From Chitinophaga hostae (GTDB taxonomy: Bacteria > Bacteroidota > Bacteroidia > Chitinophagales > Chitinophagaceae), in assembly GCF_018224885.1 (NCBI RefSeq), contig NZ_JAGTXB010000007.1:248001-312000 (forward strand): a stretch of 64,000 bases of DNA. The letters are read 5' to 3'. The notes beneath the pieces are model-generated. The model was not told the origin of the DNA and ran no database searches. It was given only the letters and a program-made list of their open reading frames with translations. The number at the start of each line of letters is the position of its first letter. Position 1 is the stretch's first letter. This document shows, in pieces, positions 1 through 7,229 of the stretch. Both the position numbers and the translations under genes were made by a program.

Positions 1-91
1 GCGACAACAAACTATTAAGGATGGTTGTTTTTCCCGCTCCCAGGAAGCCGGTTAGAATATATACTTTTATCGGTTTAATTTCTTTCATCAT
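1..91 (-). CDS. CobW/COG0523-family GTPase, N-terminal fragment
   Basis: Reading leftwards from the tandem ATGs at 91 and 88 gives about 30 residues before the window ends. The fragment contains VYILTGFLGAGKTT, the Walker A P-loop typical of CobW/YjiA/ZNG1-type (G3E) GTPases, which insert or deliver metals. The first beta strand and P-loop lie within 25 residues of the start, as is usual for this family. The gene overlaps the 3' end of lgt by 14-17 bp, which suggests cotranscription. Metal partner and length cannot be seen. A UreG or HypB GTPase is possible, but LTGFLGAGKTT is most like COG0523. Confidence 0.8.
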   Translation of the reverse strand, partial: MMKEIKPIKVYILTGFLGAGKTTILNSLLS

Positions 92-896
92 ATCTCTTAT
101 AAAAATTTAAAAAATAAATGCCCAGCGCTATCAGCGGTATGCTCAGCAGCTGCCCCATATTCAGCAGGTATCCTCTCTCAAACGCTACCTGGTTCTCTTT
201 TATAAATTCTATGATAAACCGCGCACTGAATACGGCGATTAACAGGCAGCCAAACAGGCGGCCCGGCTTCACAAAGGGCGTTCGCTTTTTATAGTGGTAA
301 AACAGCCAGCAGAAGATGAGCGCGTAAGATAGCGCTTCGTACAGCTGCGCCGGATGGCGGGGTTGTGCATCTACCCGCGTAAACACCACGGCCCAGGGCA
401 GCATAGCCGGTATGCCGATGATCTCTGAGTTAAAAAAATTGCCCACGCGGATAAAACATCCTGCCAGCGGCACTACAATGGCCAGCCGGTCCAGCAGCGA
501 GATAAAAGGCGTCCGGTAACGGAAACTGAACAACAGGGCCGCGAGTAAAATGCCGATAGCGGCGCCATGACTGGCCAGTCCCTGGTAACCCGTAAATTCA
601 ACATGTCCTTCCGTAAAAGTAAAAGGCAGGAATATCTCCCAAAGATGATATTTGTAGTATGCAAAATCATAAAAGAAACAATGCCCCAGCCTGGCTCCCA
701 GCAGCGTGCCCGTAATGATATATATCAACAGCCGGTCCAGCGTTTCACGGGAGCGGTGCTCTTCGCGGAACACATACCGCAATAGCAGGTAGGCACCGGT
801 AAAGGCCAGCATGAAACCAATGCTGTAATACCTTAACGCAAAACCGCCGATATGGAAAATTTCCGGGGCAATACCCCATTTTATAAATAATATCAT
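75..896 (-). CDS. lgt: Prolipoprotein diacylglyceryl transferase Lgt
   Basis: Inner-membrane enzyme that transfers diacylglycerol from phosphatidylglycerol to the lipobox cysteine of prolipoproteins, the first step of lipoprotein maturation. With the start at 896 the protein has 273 residues and several membrane segments. Family landmarks are GARLGH (67-72), the essential His in LASHGAAIG (His110), RVGNFFNSE (150-158, the Lgt signature) and RHPAQLYE (180-187). The frame stays open to an ATG at 1007, but those 37 extra residues do not look like Lgt, whereas MILFIKWGIAPEIF matches the usual N-terminus. Lipoproteins elsewhere in the window (DUF4349, SusD, cytochrome c, ASST-like) would be its substrates. 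Confidence 0.95.
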   Translation of the reverse strand: MILFIKWGIAPEIFHIGGFALRYYSIGFMLAFTGAYLLLRYVFREEHRSRETLDRLLIYIITGTLLGARLGHCFFYDFAYYKYHLWEIFLPFTFTEGHVEFTGYQGLASHGAAIGILLAALLFSFRYRTPFISLLDRLAIVVPLAGCFIRVGNFFNSEIIGIPAMLPWAVVFTRVDAQPRHPAQLYEALSYALIFCWLFYHYKKRTPFVKPGRLFGCLLIAVFSARFIIEFIKENQVAFERGYLLNMGQLLSIPLIALGIYFLNFYKRYDERN

Positions 897-1014
897 TTTG
901 TTGGCAGGCTTAAAAATGCAACAATGTTGCACAAATGCAAACATACCTAAAAAAATAATGCGCTCCGTACTGCATTTATAAATAACTGTTTCATCAAATT
1001 CCAACATGAAATTC

Positions 1015-1022
1015 TACCTTTG
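1015..1022 (+). promoter_or_regulatory. Possible -7 box of the MBL hydrolase gene
   Basis: TACCTTTG matches the Bacteroidota -7 consensus TAnnTTTG exactly. It ends 5 nt before the ATG at 1028, so a transcript from it would be leaderless or nearly so. No TTTG lies at the expected 19-21 nt upstream; the closest is TTTC at 989-992, 22 nt away. This is therefore only a candidate. Confidence 0.35.
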
Positions 1023-1027
1023 CCGAC

Positions 1028-1870
1028 ATGTCGTTGTTTATTACATCATTGAATTCGGGAAGTAACGGGAACTGTTATTACATTGGTAACGACAGTGAGG
1101 CAGTATTAGTGGATGCGGGTATCTCCTGCAGGGAAACGGAAAAAAGAATGGCCCGCCTGGGTCTTACAATGACGAAAGTAAAAGCAATATTTATTTCGCA
1201 CGAACATATTGATCATATACGGGGGGTAACGGTGCTGGCAAAAAAATACCGGCTGCCGGTATATATTACCCGGGCAACCCTTACACATGGAGGGCTTACC
1301 CTGGAAGAGCAACTGGTCATGTCATTCAATCCCTACGAACCGGTACAGGTAGGCGACCTTTCCATTACGGCATTCCCCAAGCATCACGATGCTTCGGAGC
1401 CTCACAGCTTTATTGTAACCGGTAACACTGTTACGATCGGCATATTTACCGACATCGGAGCGCCCTGCGAACATGTGATCCATCATTTTAAACAATGCCA
1501 TGCCGCTTTCCTGGAGGCCAACTACGATGAACAAATGCTCGACAAAGGCAGGTACCCTTACTACCTGAAGAATCGTATCCGCGGCGGAAAAGGTCACTTA
1601 TCCAATACGCAGGCGCTGGAAATATTCAATACCTGGCGTCCACCGTTTATGAGCCTGTTGCTGCTGGCCCACCTGTCAAGGGATAACAACAACCCAACCC
1701 TGGTGCAGGAACTTTTCGACCAGCATGCCAACGGGGTTCAAATCGTGGTAGCCTCCCGTTTCGGGGAAACACCCGTATATCGTATCATTCCTACAAACTC
1801 TGCGGATACCACTGCAACAATGCCGTTATCAAGAGCCATAGCGGAAGTCCCACCAGGAAAACTATTTTGA
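1028..1870 (+). CDS. MBL-fold metallohydrolase, YycJ/WalJ-like
   Basis: 280-residue metallo-beta-lactamase-fold protein. The metal-binding motif SHEHIDH is at 57-63, the N-terminus ITSLNSGSNGNCYYI is typical of the YycJ/WalJ subgroup, and later metal-ligand regions are FPKHHDASEPHS, FTDIG and GHLSN. YycJ/WalJ proteins are cytosolic and linked to DNA and cell-wall homeostasis, with 5'-exonuclease activity reported for some. The family core appears to end near ETPVYRI, leaving about 27 extra C-terminal residues here. The last 80 bp overlap the convergent gene on the minus strand, so the tail may come from loss of an earlier stop codon. Confidence 0.85.
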   Translation: MSLFITSLNSGSNGNCYYIGNDSEAVLVDAGISCRETEKRMARLGLTMTKVKAIFISHEHIDHIRGVTVLAKKYRLPVYITRATLTHGGLTLEEQLVMSFNPYEPVQVGDLSITAFPKHHDASEPHSFIVTGNTVTIGIFTDIGAPCEHVIHHFKQCHAAFLEANYDEQMLDKGRYPYYLKNRIRGGKGHLSNTQALEIFNTWRPPFMSLLLLAHLSRDNNNPTLVQELFDQHANGVQIVVASRFGETPVYRIIPTNSADTTATMPLSRAIAEVPPGKLF

Positions 1871-2357
1871 TGACGCTGCGCCTTTTTCCAAAGAACAGTC
1901 CGCCTAACAGGTACAGGTAAAAAATCAGCAACGGCACAACCACCGGGCTGAGCATAAACGCGCCAAACAACAGCGTGTCCAGCTGTTCCCAATTATGAAT
2001 AGGATCCCAGCGCCGCATCCATATGGAAGGCCACAGGTGATGTTCCGCCACATAATGATTAAACGCTTCTACACTATAAAATTTTTCTACAGTACACGTG
2101 GTTTCATTGGCCACTAAGTATACGCCACTATCCTGCTCCCCGATAATATAATCATGATAGAAATACCAGCTGTGAAAGTAGATACTGTCTGTTGGCAGAT
2201 CCGGGCATTTTGGCCACTTCACATAGGCCCGGTAATAGCTGGTGCCGTCATATTCCATCACATTCCCGCCCGGCGTGGGTTTCTCCCAGGCGGAAAGCCC
2301 GCTCGCATAAGCAGCCTGTAACAGGAAACAACTGGCGGCCAGCAATAAAAAACGCAT
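1791..2357 (-). CDS. Unknown secreted/membrane protein with two C-terminal TM segments
   Basis: 188 residues that I do not recognise. A signal peptide (MRFLLLAASCFLLQAAYASG) is followed by a roughly 100-residue extracytoplasmic region rich in Trp, Tyr and His (for example YFHSWYFYHDYI). Two hydrophobic helices follow at about 130-155 and 163-182, with a short basic linker (GKRRS) between them. The architecture suggests an inner-membrane protein with a periplasmic N-terminal domain. It is convergent with the MBL gene and its last 27 codons overlap that gene's 3' end. The hydrophobic patterning supports coding, since the second helix falls inside the overlap. No function is proposed. Confidence 0.6.
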   Translation of the reverse strand: MRFLLLAASCFLLQAAYASGLSAWEKPTPGGNVMEYDGTSYYRAYVKWPKCPDLPTDSIYFHSWYFYHDYIIGEQDSGVYLVANETTCTVEKFYSVEAFNHYVAEHHLWPSIWMRRWDPIHNWEQLDTLLFGAFMLSPVVVPLLIFYLYLLGGLFFGKRRSVIKIVFLVGLPLWLLITALLQWYPQSL

Positions 2358-2448
2358 ATTTGTACTGGTTTAAATAACAAAGCGGGAAAATAAACAAATC
2401 CATTGGCATGTTTTATGGCACGTACCTGATACACAAAAAAACTTCACC

Positions 2449-2910
2449 ATGGAAACTATAACAACAGCAGCTACCAACGAGGTCCTCAACGACCTGATCT
2501 CCATCAACAACGATCGTATTGAAGGCTATGAAAAAGCCCTGAAAGAAACAACAGCCGGCGATGCCGACCTGAAAGCACTTTTCACCGACATGATCGCAGA
2601 AAGCCATCAGCTCCGGAATATCCTGGGCAACGAAGTACAGGCTACCGGCGGTACTATGGCAACCAGCACTACCACCGGCGGCAAAATTTACCGGGCATGG
2701 ATGAACGTTAAAGCCGTATTTACAGGCCATGACCGCCATACCGTTCTCTCCAACTGTGAAGCCGGTGAAGACGCCGCGCAACGCGCCTATAAAGATGCAC
2801 TCGATCATGAAAACCTCCCCGCCTACATCCGCGAACTCTTAACCCAGCAAAAAGCAGAACTAAAACGCTCACATGATAAAGTGAAGAAGTTGCGGGATGC
2901 AACGAAATGA
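2449..2910 (+). CDS. PA2169/DUF2383 four-helix-bundle protein
   Basis: 153 residues, almost wholly helical, beginning with ATNEVLNDLISINNDRIEGY, the pattern that opens DUF2383 (PA2169-type) proteins. These belong to the ferritin-like superfamily and are often stress-induced. Acidic and histidine residues recur in the helices (EGYEKA, AESHQLR, CEAGEDAAQ, LDHENLP), consistent with a ferritin-like bundle, but metal binding cannot be confirmed. There is no signal peptide, so it is cytoplasmic. The stop codon at 2908-2910 touches the first hairpin element. The next gene on the same strand is the Crp-family regulator. Confidence 0.85.
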   Translation: METITTAATNEVLNDLISINNDRIEGYEKALKETTAGDADLKALFTDMIAESHQLRNILGNEVQATGGTMATSTTTGGKIYRAWMNVKAVFTGHDRHTVLSNCEAGEDAAQRAYKDALDHENLPAYIRELLTQQKAELKRSHDKVKKLRDATK

Positions 2911-3126
2911 GCGAGTGGGAGCGCCTTCGGCGCTTGTCTTTGAACAGGATTAGTGTGATTATGATGATTGTCCTGATTTTATTTCTTTTTTTGACAGATG
3001 ATTACTTTCTCGTGTACCATCAGGCAACAAGATAAAGGCATAAATTAGAAAAAGCTAAAATCAGGACAATCATCATAATCACACTAATCCTGTTCAAAGA
3101 CAAGCGCCGAAGGCGCTCCCCTCCGC
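2911..3126. repeat. Hairpin element A: long inverted repeat with terminal mini-hairpins
   Basis: Arms 2917-2981 and 3056-3120 are perfect reverse complements over 65 bp, separated by a 74-nt loop. Each arm ends in a 6-bp mini-hairpin: AGCGCC-ttc-GGCGCT at 2920-2934 and AGCGCC-gaa-GGCGCT at 3103-3117. Inside each arm, after TTGTCTTTGAACAG, GATT occurs four times at exact 9-nt spacing (2949-2979). The element begins at the base after the DUF2383 stop codon and ends in CCCCTCCGC, 33 nt before the Crp-family ATG. It would form a very stable RNA hairpin or DNA cruciform. REPIN-like organisation is inferred from structure only. Confidence 0.9.
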
Positions 3127-3159
3127 TTTTTCTGCTTATATTAGCTCCAAATCACCAGC

Positions 3160-3759
3160 ATGAACCATGAAATATACCAGCGCCTCATGAAAAAGTACCC
3201 GGTAGTTACGGAGGCGGAATGGCAGTTACTGGACGCTATTGCCACCGTAAAGCATATCAAAAAAGGCGACTCATTTTTACGCTATGGTAAAGTAGCGCGT
3301 TATGCTGCTTTTGTGATTTCCGGCATGTTCAAATTTTCTATCCTCGATGAAGAAGGCAATGAAAAGATCGTAAAGTTCAGCTTCACCGATGATTTCCTGG
3401 CCAACTGCGAAAGCTATAATAAAAAAGCGCCTTCCGCTGTGAGCATTACCGCGGTAGAAGATGCCGTTGTATTGAGAATAAATATCAAAAAACTGCAACC
3501 ACTATACGACCTGCACATGAACCTGTTGCACGTAAACCTGCAGTTATACCAGGAATTGCTGGAACAACAATCTGAACACCAATATATCCTTTCTTTAAAA
3601 AGCCCTTTGCAACGTTATAAATTCCTGCTGGAACGCCGGCCTGCCATCATCCAGAAAATATCACTGACCAATATTGCCCGCTACCTGTATACCAGCCGCG
3701 AAGCTTTGAGCAGAGCGCGTTTGTACCTGCTCGATCAAACCCGTAACTTTTGTGACTGA
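3160..3759 (+). CDS. Crp/Fnr-family transcriptional regulator
   Basis: 199 residues with an N-terminal cyclic-nucleotide-binding-type beta barrel (about 25-115), a long dimerisation helix (118-140) and a C-terminal winged helix-turn-helix (about 165-195). The recognition helix reads TSREALSR, with Arg180, Glu181 and Arg185 spaced as in the E. coli CRP helix SRETVGR that reads TGTGA half-sites. The cNMP phosphate-binding signature is not clearly present, so the ligand is unknown. The last codons contain TGTGA-N6-TCACG, a CRP-like palindrome just upstream of the next gene's -7 box. The upstream region is hairpin element A. Confidence 0.85.
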   Translation: MNHEIYQRLMKKYPVVTEAEWQLLDAIATVKHIKKGDSFLRYGKVARYAAFVISGMFKFSILDEEGNEKIVKFSFTDDFLANCESYNKKAPSAVSITAVEDAVVLRINIKKLQPLYDLHMNLLHVNLQLYQELLEQQSEHQYILSLKSPLQRYKFLLERRPAIIQKISLTNIARYLYTSREALSRARLYLLDQTRNFCD

Positions 3760-3766
3760 GATCACG
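3751..3766. promoter_or_regulatory. Candidate CRP-type binding site
   Basis: TGTGA-ctgaga-TCACG differs in one base from the classic CRP palindrome TGTGA-N6-TCACA. It spans the stop codon of the Crp-family gene. Its centre is about 41-43 nt upstream of the start site expected from the -7 box at 3788-3795, the position of a class II activator site. The recognition helix of the adjacent regulator keeps the Arg-Glu-x3-Arg pattern that contacts this half-site. Confidence 0.5.
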
Positions 3767-3787
3767 GTTTCACTATTTACCGCGTTA

Positions 3788-3795
3788 TAGCTTTG
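3788..3795 (+). promoter_or_regulatory. -7 promoter box of the alpha/beta hydrolase gene
   Basis: TAGCTTTG fits TAnnTTTG exactly and lies 14 nt before the ATG at 3810. There is no TTTG at the usual -33 distance (only TTTC 16 nt upstream), which fits a promoter needing an activator bound at the CRP-like palindrome. Confidence 0.5.
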
Positions 3796-3809
3796 TATCA
3801 AAAAATACT

Positions 3810-4511
3810 ATGAAACAAAGCATGATCCTATTGCACGGTCTCTTCGGCGGGTTAAGTAACTGGGAAGGGGTAACTACACATTTTGCATCAAGCTTCGACA
3901 TACACATTCCGCCGCTGCCTATTTATGATCAGCATAGCGACGATAACCTGGAATACCTCGTAAAATTTCTTGAAAATTATATCACCTCAGCGCAACTGGA
4001 AAATGTGATCCTCGTAGGTAATTCACTGGGCGGCCATATCGCCATTCTCTATACGCACCGGCACCCGGAAAAGGTATCCCGACTTATTCTCACCGGCAGT
4101 TCAGGTTTATATGAAAACACCGGTATGGGCAGTTATCCCAAACGCGGCAACTACGCCTATATCCGGGAACGGGTAGCCTATACTTTTTATGATCCGGCTG
4201 TTGCTACCGATACATTGGTAGATGAAGTATTTTCCACGACAACCAATGCCCGCAAATGCTTTAGCATTGTGAAGATGGCTAAATCCGCCCAGCGTAATTA
4301 TGTGGCTGACATCCTCCCGCATATTCCCACACCGGTATTATTAGTTTGGGGAGAAGAGGATAAAATTACTCCGCCGGACGTGGCCCTGGAATTCAAACAC
4401 CATCTGCCGCAGGCAGTACTGATCATGCTTTCCAGGTGCGGTCATGCTCCTATGATGGAACGGCCGGCGGAGTTCAATGCTGCAGTAGCCTCATTTCTCA
4501 CAGCTGTTTAA
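3810..4511 (+). CDS. Alpha/beta-fold hydrolase
   Basis: 233 residues with the alpha/beta-hydrolase plan: oxyanion-hole motif LLHGLFGG (7-14), nucleophile elbow GNSLGG (70-75, Ser72), acid Asp in WGEEDKITPP, and catalytic His in CGHAPMMERP near the C-terminus. There is no signal peptide, so it is cytosolic. Substrate is unknown; the family covers esterases, C-C hydrolases and similar enzymes. It lies 50 nt after the Crp-family gene behind a candidate CRP site and may be that regulator's main target. Its last 4 bp overlap the convergent DUF4349 gene. Confidence 0.85.
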   Translation: MKQSMILLHGLFGGLSNWEGVTTHFASSFDIHIPPLPIYDQHSDDNLEYLVKFLENYITSAQLENVILVGNSLGGHIAILYTHRHPEKVSRLILTGSSGLYENTGMGSYPKRGNYAYIRERVAYTFYDPAVATDTLVDEVFSTTTNARKCFSIVKMAKSAQRNYVADILPHIPTPVLLVWGEEDKITPPDVALEFKHHLPQAVLIMLSRCGHAPMMERPAEFNAAVASFLTAV

Positions 4512-5389
4512 CGGCTGCGTAAGATCAGCTTGCGATAACCTATCCAGCCCAGTACAAACGCCAGCAGGAAAGGCCAGATCTGCACAAAAAAGAGGAAGAT
4601 ATTACGGAGCACTTCCGCACCACTGCGTAAAGCCGTTACCAGCTCTGTTCCAAACCCTGCGCGGCTTAACCGTGCGGGGTTCAGGATTATTTTTATATCT
4701 GCCACCTGCGGCTGAAATAATTGCACGGTAACCGTTGAGTAAGCCACATCATCGAGAAGCGCCAGGTTGTTGAGCCGCCGGTCTATCACCGTTTCTTCCT
4801 TATCATCTTTATACTGTACTACATCCAGTGTGGTGCCATTTTTCGCGGGAACTACTTTTTCTGCTGCCGCCTTTTCGGCTTTGACAGCCTTCTGTTCATC
4901 GTGTTCATTCTTCAGCGCATTGGCCAGGTATTTCAGGGTCATGTCCTGGTCTTTGATTACGCGATGTTCTATGAGCTCCGACATACCGGTAAGCGACTGG
5001 TCTACCGAATCGAGATACGCCACAGGTACTCTCAGCGTAAGATTGGCCGTAGGCGTATATAACTGGATTGTTTTAACAGAGTCTGATGTGTAAGGCAGAT
5101 CAAATTGCCGTACCGACTCATTTTGCAGGGTGCTTTCCACTACAATACCACCTACGCCGGTAACCAGGTGTTCCAGTTTGGAAGTGGCTGTAAATACACT
5201 GGGGACACGGCATCGCATATCTGCCGACTTCACCCTTTTCCGCGATGCGGAATTGAGGTCGCCGCTGATATCATTTGCGAAGCTGGTGGAGTCAGCAGTG
5301 GCTGCATATTCTTTCATACTGGCATTGTTGCTGCTACAGGCACAGATGCCTAAAATGGGGACCATTAAATAATAAAGTGAAGGGCGCAT
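4508..5389 (-). CDS. DUF4349 lipoprotein
   Basis: 293 residues. An N-terminal lipoprotein-type signal (LMVPILGICACSS) is followed by a DUF4349 domain: beta-rich segments such as GGIVVESTLQNES and LTLRVPVAYLDSVDQSL, a charged helical region with likely coiled coil (about 150-185, rich in Lys, Glu and Ala), and RLNNLALLDDVAYSTVTVQLFQP. One TM segment lies near the C-terminus (about 263-283, FFVQIWPFLLAFVLGWIGY), followed by a short basic tail. The family is widespread in Bacteroidota and has no established function. The protein probably sits in the periplasm with a C-terminal inner-membrane anchor. Confidence 0.85.
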   Translation of the reverse strand: MRPSLYYLMVPILGICACSSNNASMKEYAATADSTSFANDISGDLNSASRKRVKSADMRCRVPSVFTATSKLEHLVTGVGGIVVESTLQNESVRQFDLPYTSDSVKTIQLYTPTANLTLRVPVAYLDSVDQSLTGMSELIEHRVIKDQDMTLKYLANALKNEHDEQKAVKAEKAAAEKVVPAKNGTTLDVVQYKDDKEETVIDRRLNNLALLDDVAYSTVTVQLFQPQVADIKIILNPARLSRAGFGTELVTALRSGAEVLRNIFLFFVQIWPFLLAFVLGWIGYRKLILRSR

Positions 5390-5483
5390 AACAGGAGAAT
5401 TTAAGCTTTATACGCCGGGGTCGCAAAAGGTAACCTTTACAATTTGTTAAAATCGATCCTTCCTTATCACAAGATAAAAGGGG

Positions 5484-5999
5484 CTATTGTCCAAAATAGC
5501 GTTGCAGGTAAATAGGCTTCAGAAAGTAGTAATTATTCAGGGGTTTGTTATCAAACAGATCACCGTCGTCAAAATAAAATCCATTGGTAAATTCAGTTTT
5601 TGAATTGAGCTGAATTTTCCCGGTATTATGTTCCACTATAAAATACACCGGGATGATCACATAATACTTACCGCTTTTCCCGGTAAATTTATTCCAGCGG
5701 ATATCCAGTTCCTGCAACCTGAAAAAGCGGGGTTTGAGGTTTCCGGCCATGTTGGTGGAACAATCCATTTTTGTTATTTCACCGTGATCTATTTCTACTT
5801 TCAGGGAAAACGCAAGACTTGTACTGCTTCCTTTCATGGGAACCAGCGCAGTATCCATAAACCGGCTTAACAGCTGATAGGTATTGTTGAAGGATGTGGG
5901 TTGCTGAGCCTGTGCATGTACACCGGAAAAAATAATGCCCAAGCTGACGACAATGATATTGAAACAGTGAATTCTCATGGTACCTGTTTTCATATACAT
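5484..5999 (-). CDS. Unknown secreted protein
   Basis: 171 residues, not recognised. The N-terminus carries a clear signal peptide (hydrophobic core IIVVSLGIIFSGVHAQA), which fits a start at 5999, 5993 or 5978. The mature part is a small beta-rich domain with KYYVIIPVYFIVEHN and hydrophobic/charged alternation, ending in YYFLKPIYLQRYFGQ. It resembles small periplasmic proteins of Bacteroidota with no annotated family. The neighbouring genes are on the same strand but well separated, so an operon is not evident. Confidence 0.6.
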   Translation of the reverse strand: MYMKTGTMRIHCFNIIVVSLGIIFSGVHAQAQQPTSFNNTYQLLSRFMDTALVPMKGSSTSLAFSLKVEIDHGEITKMDCSTNMAGNLKPRFFRLQELDIRWNKFTGKSGKYYVIIPVYFIVEHNTGKIQLNSKTEFTNGFYFDDGDLFDNKPLNNYYFLKPIYLQRYFGQ

Positions 6000-6200
6000 G
6001 AAATAACGTTAACGCCTATCCTGTTTGCTCCTCCTTAAGTTACGATTTCTTATGGCTAAAAAGATTGCAGCCGCGCAAAAAAAGACCTTAAAAATAAATA
6101 GGATTGAATCGCACGCTTTTTCACATAGCAGGTAAATATTATTTAATCGTCCGGGCTGCCATTTGCGATGCGTGCCGATAACGTTCCTGTAATAGAACGA

Positions 6201-6233
6201 AAAACCCGTTTGATAAATTGTCAAACGGGTTTT
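6201..6233. terminator. Bidirectional intrinsic terminator
   Basis: AAAACCCGTTTGA and TCAAACGGGTTTT form a 13-bp stem around a 7-nt loop, with T-rich sequence on the exit side in both directions. It is placed to end transcription of the 6281-7078 minus-strand gene. The rest of the 281-nt gap 6000-6280 shows no convincing gene. Confidence 0.8.
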
Positions 6234-6280
6234 GTTGTTATGTGGCTGTTGGCAGCCATATGAAGACAGTTACCGGGCCA

Positions 6281-7078
6281 TCAGGCCGGCACCGGCGCCA
6301 ATTGCGCCTTTAAACGCTTACGGTGCAGGTAATGGGCCACGCCTATCTCAATACAGGGAACGGCCAGTATCAGCAAAAAGGTGATCAGTACGCCTTTTTG
6401 CATGCCTTTGAGAAAATGATCTACCTGGATCATGGCAATATTTACAAACAGGCCGCCTTTTATAAGTGCGGCAATTTCTGTTTGCATCAATTCCGAGCTC
6501 ACTTCTTCCTGGAGACCGATTTTTTCGGTCAGCAGTTTTCGTATGTATTTTTTGATGACAAAGGCAATACCGGCTCCTCTGGTGGCACGGAGCATAAAGG
6601 CAGCCATCCTTCCCTGCGCTCCGTCGACGGAAGCGCGTTCTTCCAGCGTTTTGCCGTACACGTTATACACCACTGTGCCCACGGTGTCGATCAGCTGGTT
6701 GGTGGTAAGTCCTTTAGCAGCGGTGTTGTTGGGACCAAAGAGCGATTGTATGGCATTGGTCGCCTGTTCGTCAAATGTGGCGGGTACATGTTTCGCATAT
6801 ACCGGTGTATGCTCCCTGATGTCTTTCCGCAAGCTGTTAAAAAAGCCCCATTTAAACGCAAAGAAGCCTGCCAGCAAAGGAAGGAGAAAAAAATACGTAT
6901 ACGCCACAAAGCGGAGAATTTTACCGGAGCGGTTTACCAGGATGTATTTACGCAACAATACTACCAATACAATGGCAATGATAAAAACAATGAGGCCGGT
7001 AAGAAAGGCCCCCCACATCAACCTGGCGGGGTTAGTAAACTCTCCGGCCAGGCGGAAGTATTCAACAACGGATTTCAT
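6281..7078 (-). CDS. Unknown integral membrane protein
   Basis: 265 residues, not recognised. There are two hydrophobic helices in the first 75 residues (about 20-45 and 58-75), a soluble stretch (about 80-205) and a TM helix near 230-250, ending in a basic tail (HYLHRKRLKAQ). The soluble part includes GPNNTAAKGLTTNQLIDTV and GLQEEVSSELMQTEIAALI. It has no signal peptide cleavage site. A terminator hairpin lies 48 nt beyond the stop codon, supporting a single-gene unit. Long antisense frames over this gene look like shadows. No function is proposed. Confidence 0.6.
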   Translation of the reverse strand: MKSVVEYFRLAGEFTNPARLMWGAFLTGLIVFIIAIVLVVLLRKYILVNRSGKILRFVAYTYFFLLPLLAGFFAFKWGFFNSLRKDIREHTPVYAKHVPATFDEQATNAIQSLFGPNNTAAKGLTTNQLIDTVGTVVYNVYGKTLEERASVDGAQGRMAAFMLRATRGAGIAFVIKKYIRKLLTEKIGLQEEVSSELMQTEIAALIKGGLFVNIAMIQVDHFLKGMQKGVLITFLLILAVPCIEIGVAHYLHRKRLKAQLAPVPA

Positions 7079-7176
7079 GGGCGGTTAATTTTTAAGGCGG
7101 CAATATAGGGGAAATAGCCCTCACTTCCCGCCTATGCCTTGCTGTATTTCAACCCAACTATTCTTGTTTACTTAAA

Positions 7177-7207
7177 TTTGCCCGTTTCAAAAAAACACTT
7201 ACCTTTA
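7177..7207 (+). promoter_or_regulatory. Promoter of the tetR-type gene
   Basis: TTTG at 7177-7180 and TACCTTTA at 7200-7207 are separated by 19 nt, matching the Bacteroidota -33/-7 arrangement with one mismatch in the last position. The start site would fall inside the operator-like sequence that follows. Confidence 0.65.
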
Positions 7208-7210
7208 CAT

Positions 7211-7224
7211 ACCAAATGGTCGGT
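7211..7224. promoter_or_regulatory. Operator-like site before tetR
   Basis: ACCAAATGGTCGGT shares the half-site TGGTCGG with the palindrome at 7881-7892, and CGGTTT (7221-7226) recurs at 7951-7956. It covers the predicted transcription start and ends 5 nt before the ATG, a typical position for autorepression by a TetR-type protein. Confidence 0.55.
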
Positions 7225-7229
7225 TTATC

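Noticed and set aside
897..1007. 37-codon N-terminal extension of Lgt
   Set aside because: Not similar to the family, and the internal ATG at 896 gives the normal Lgt N-terminus.
2911..3126. Element A as an ordinary intrinsic terminator only
   Set aside because: The 65-bp arms, the 74-nt loop, and the shared GATT register with three other sites go far beyond a terminator, although termination may be one effect.
6009..6224. 71-codon minus-strand open frame
   Set aside because: It overlaps the bidirectional terminator hairpin at its upstream end, is rich in basic and aromatic residues without domain-like pattern, and has no visible start signals.
6323..7108. Long plus-strand frames (261 and 218 codons) opposite the 6281-7078 gene
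   Set aside because: They are antisense to a frame that has clear membrane helices, a plausible start and a terminator; their composition (many Gln, Tyr, Cys or Ser and Arg) is typical of shadow frames.
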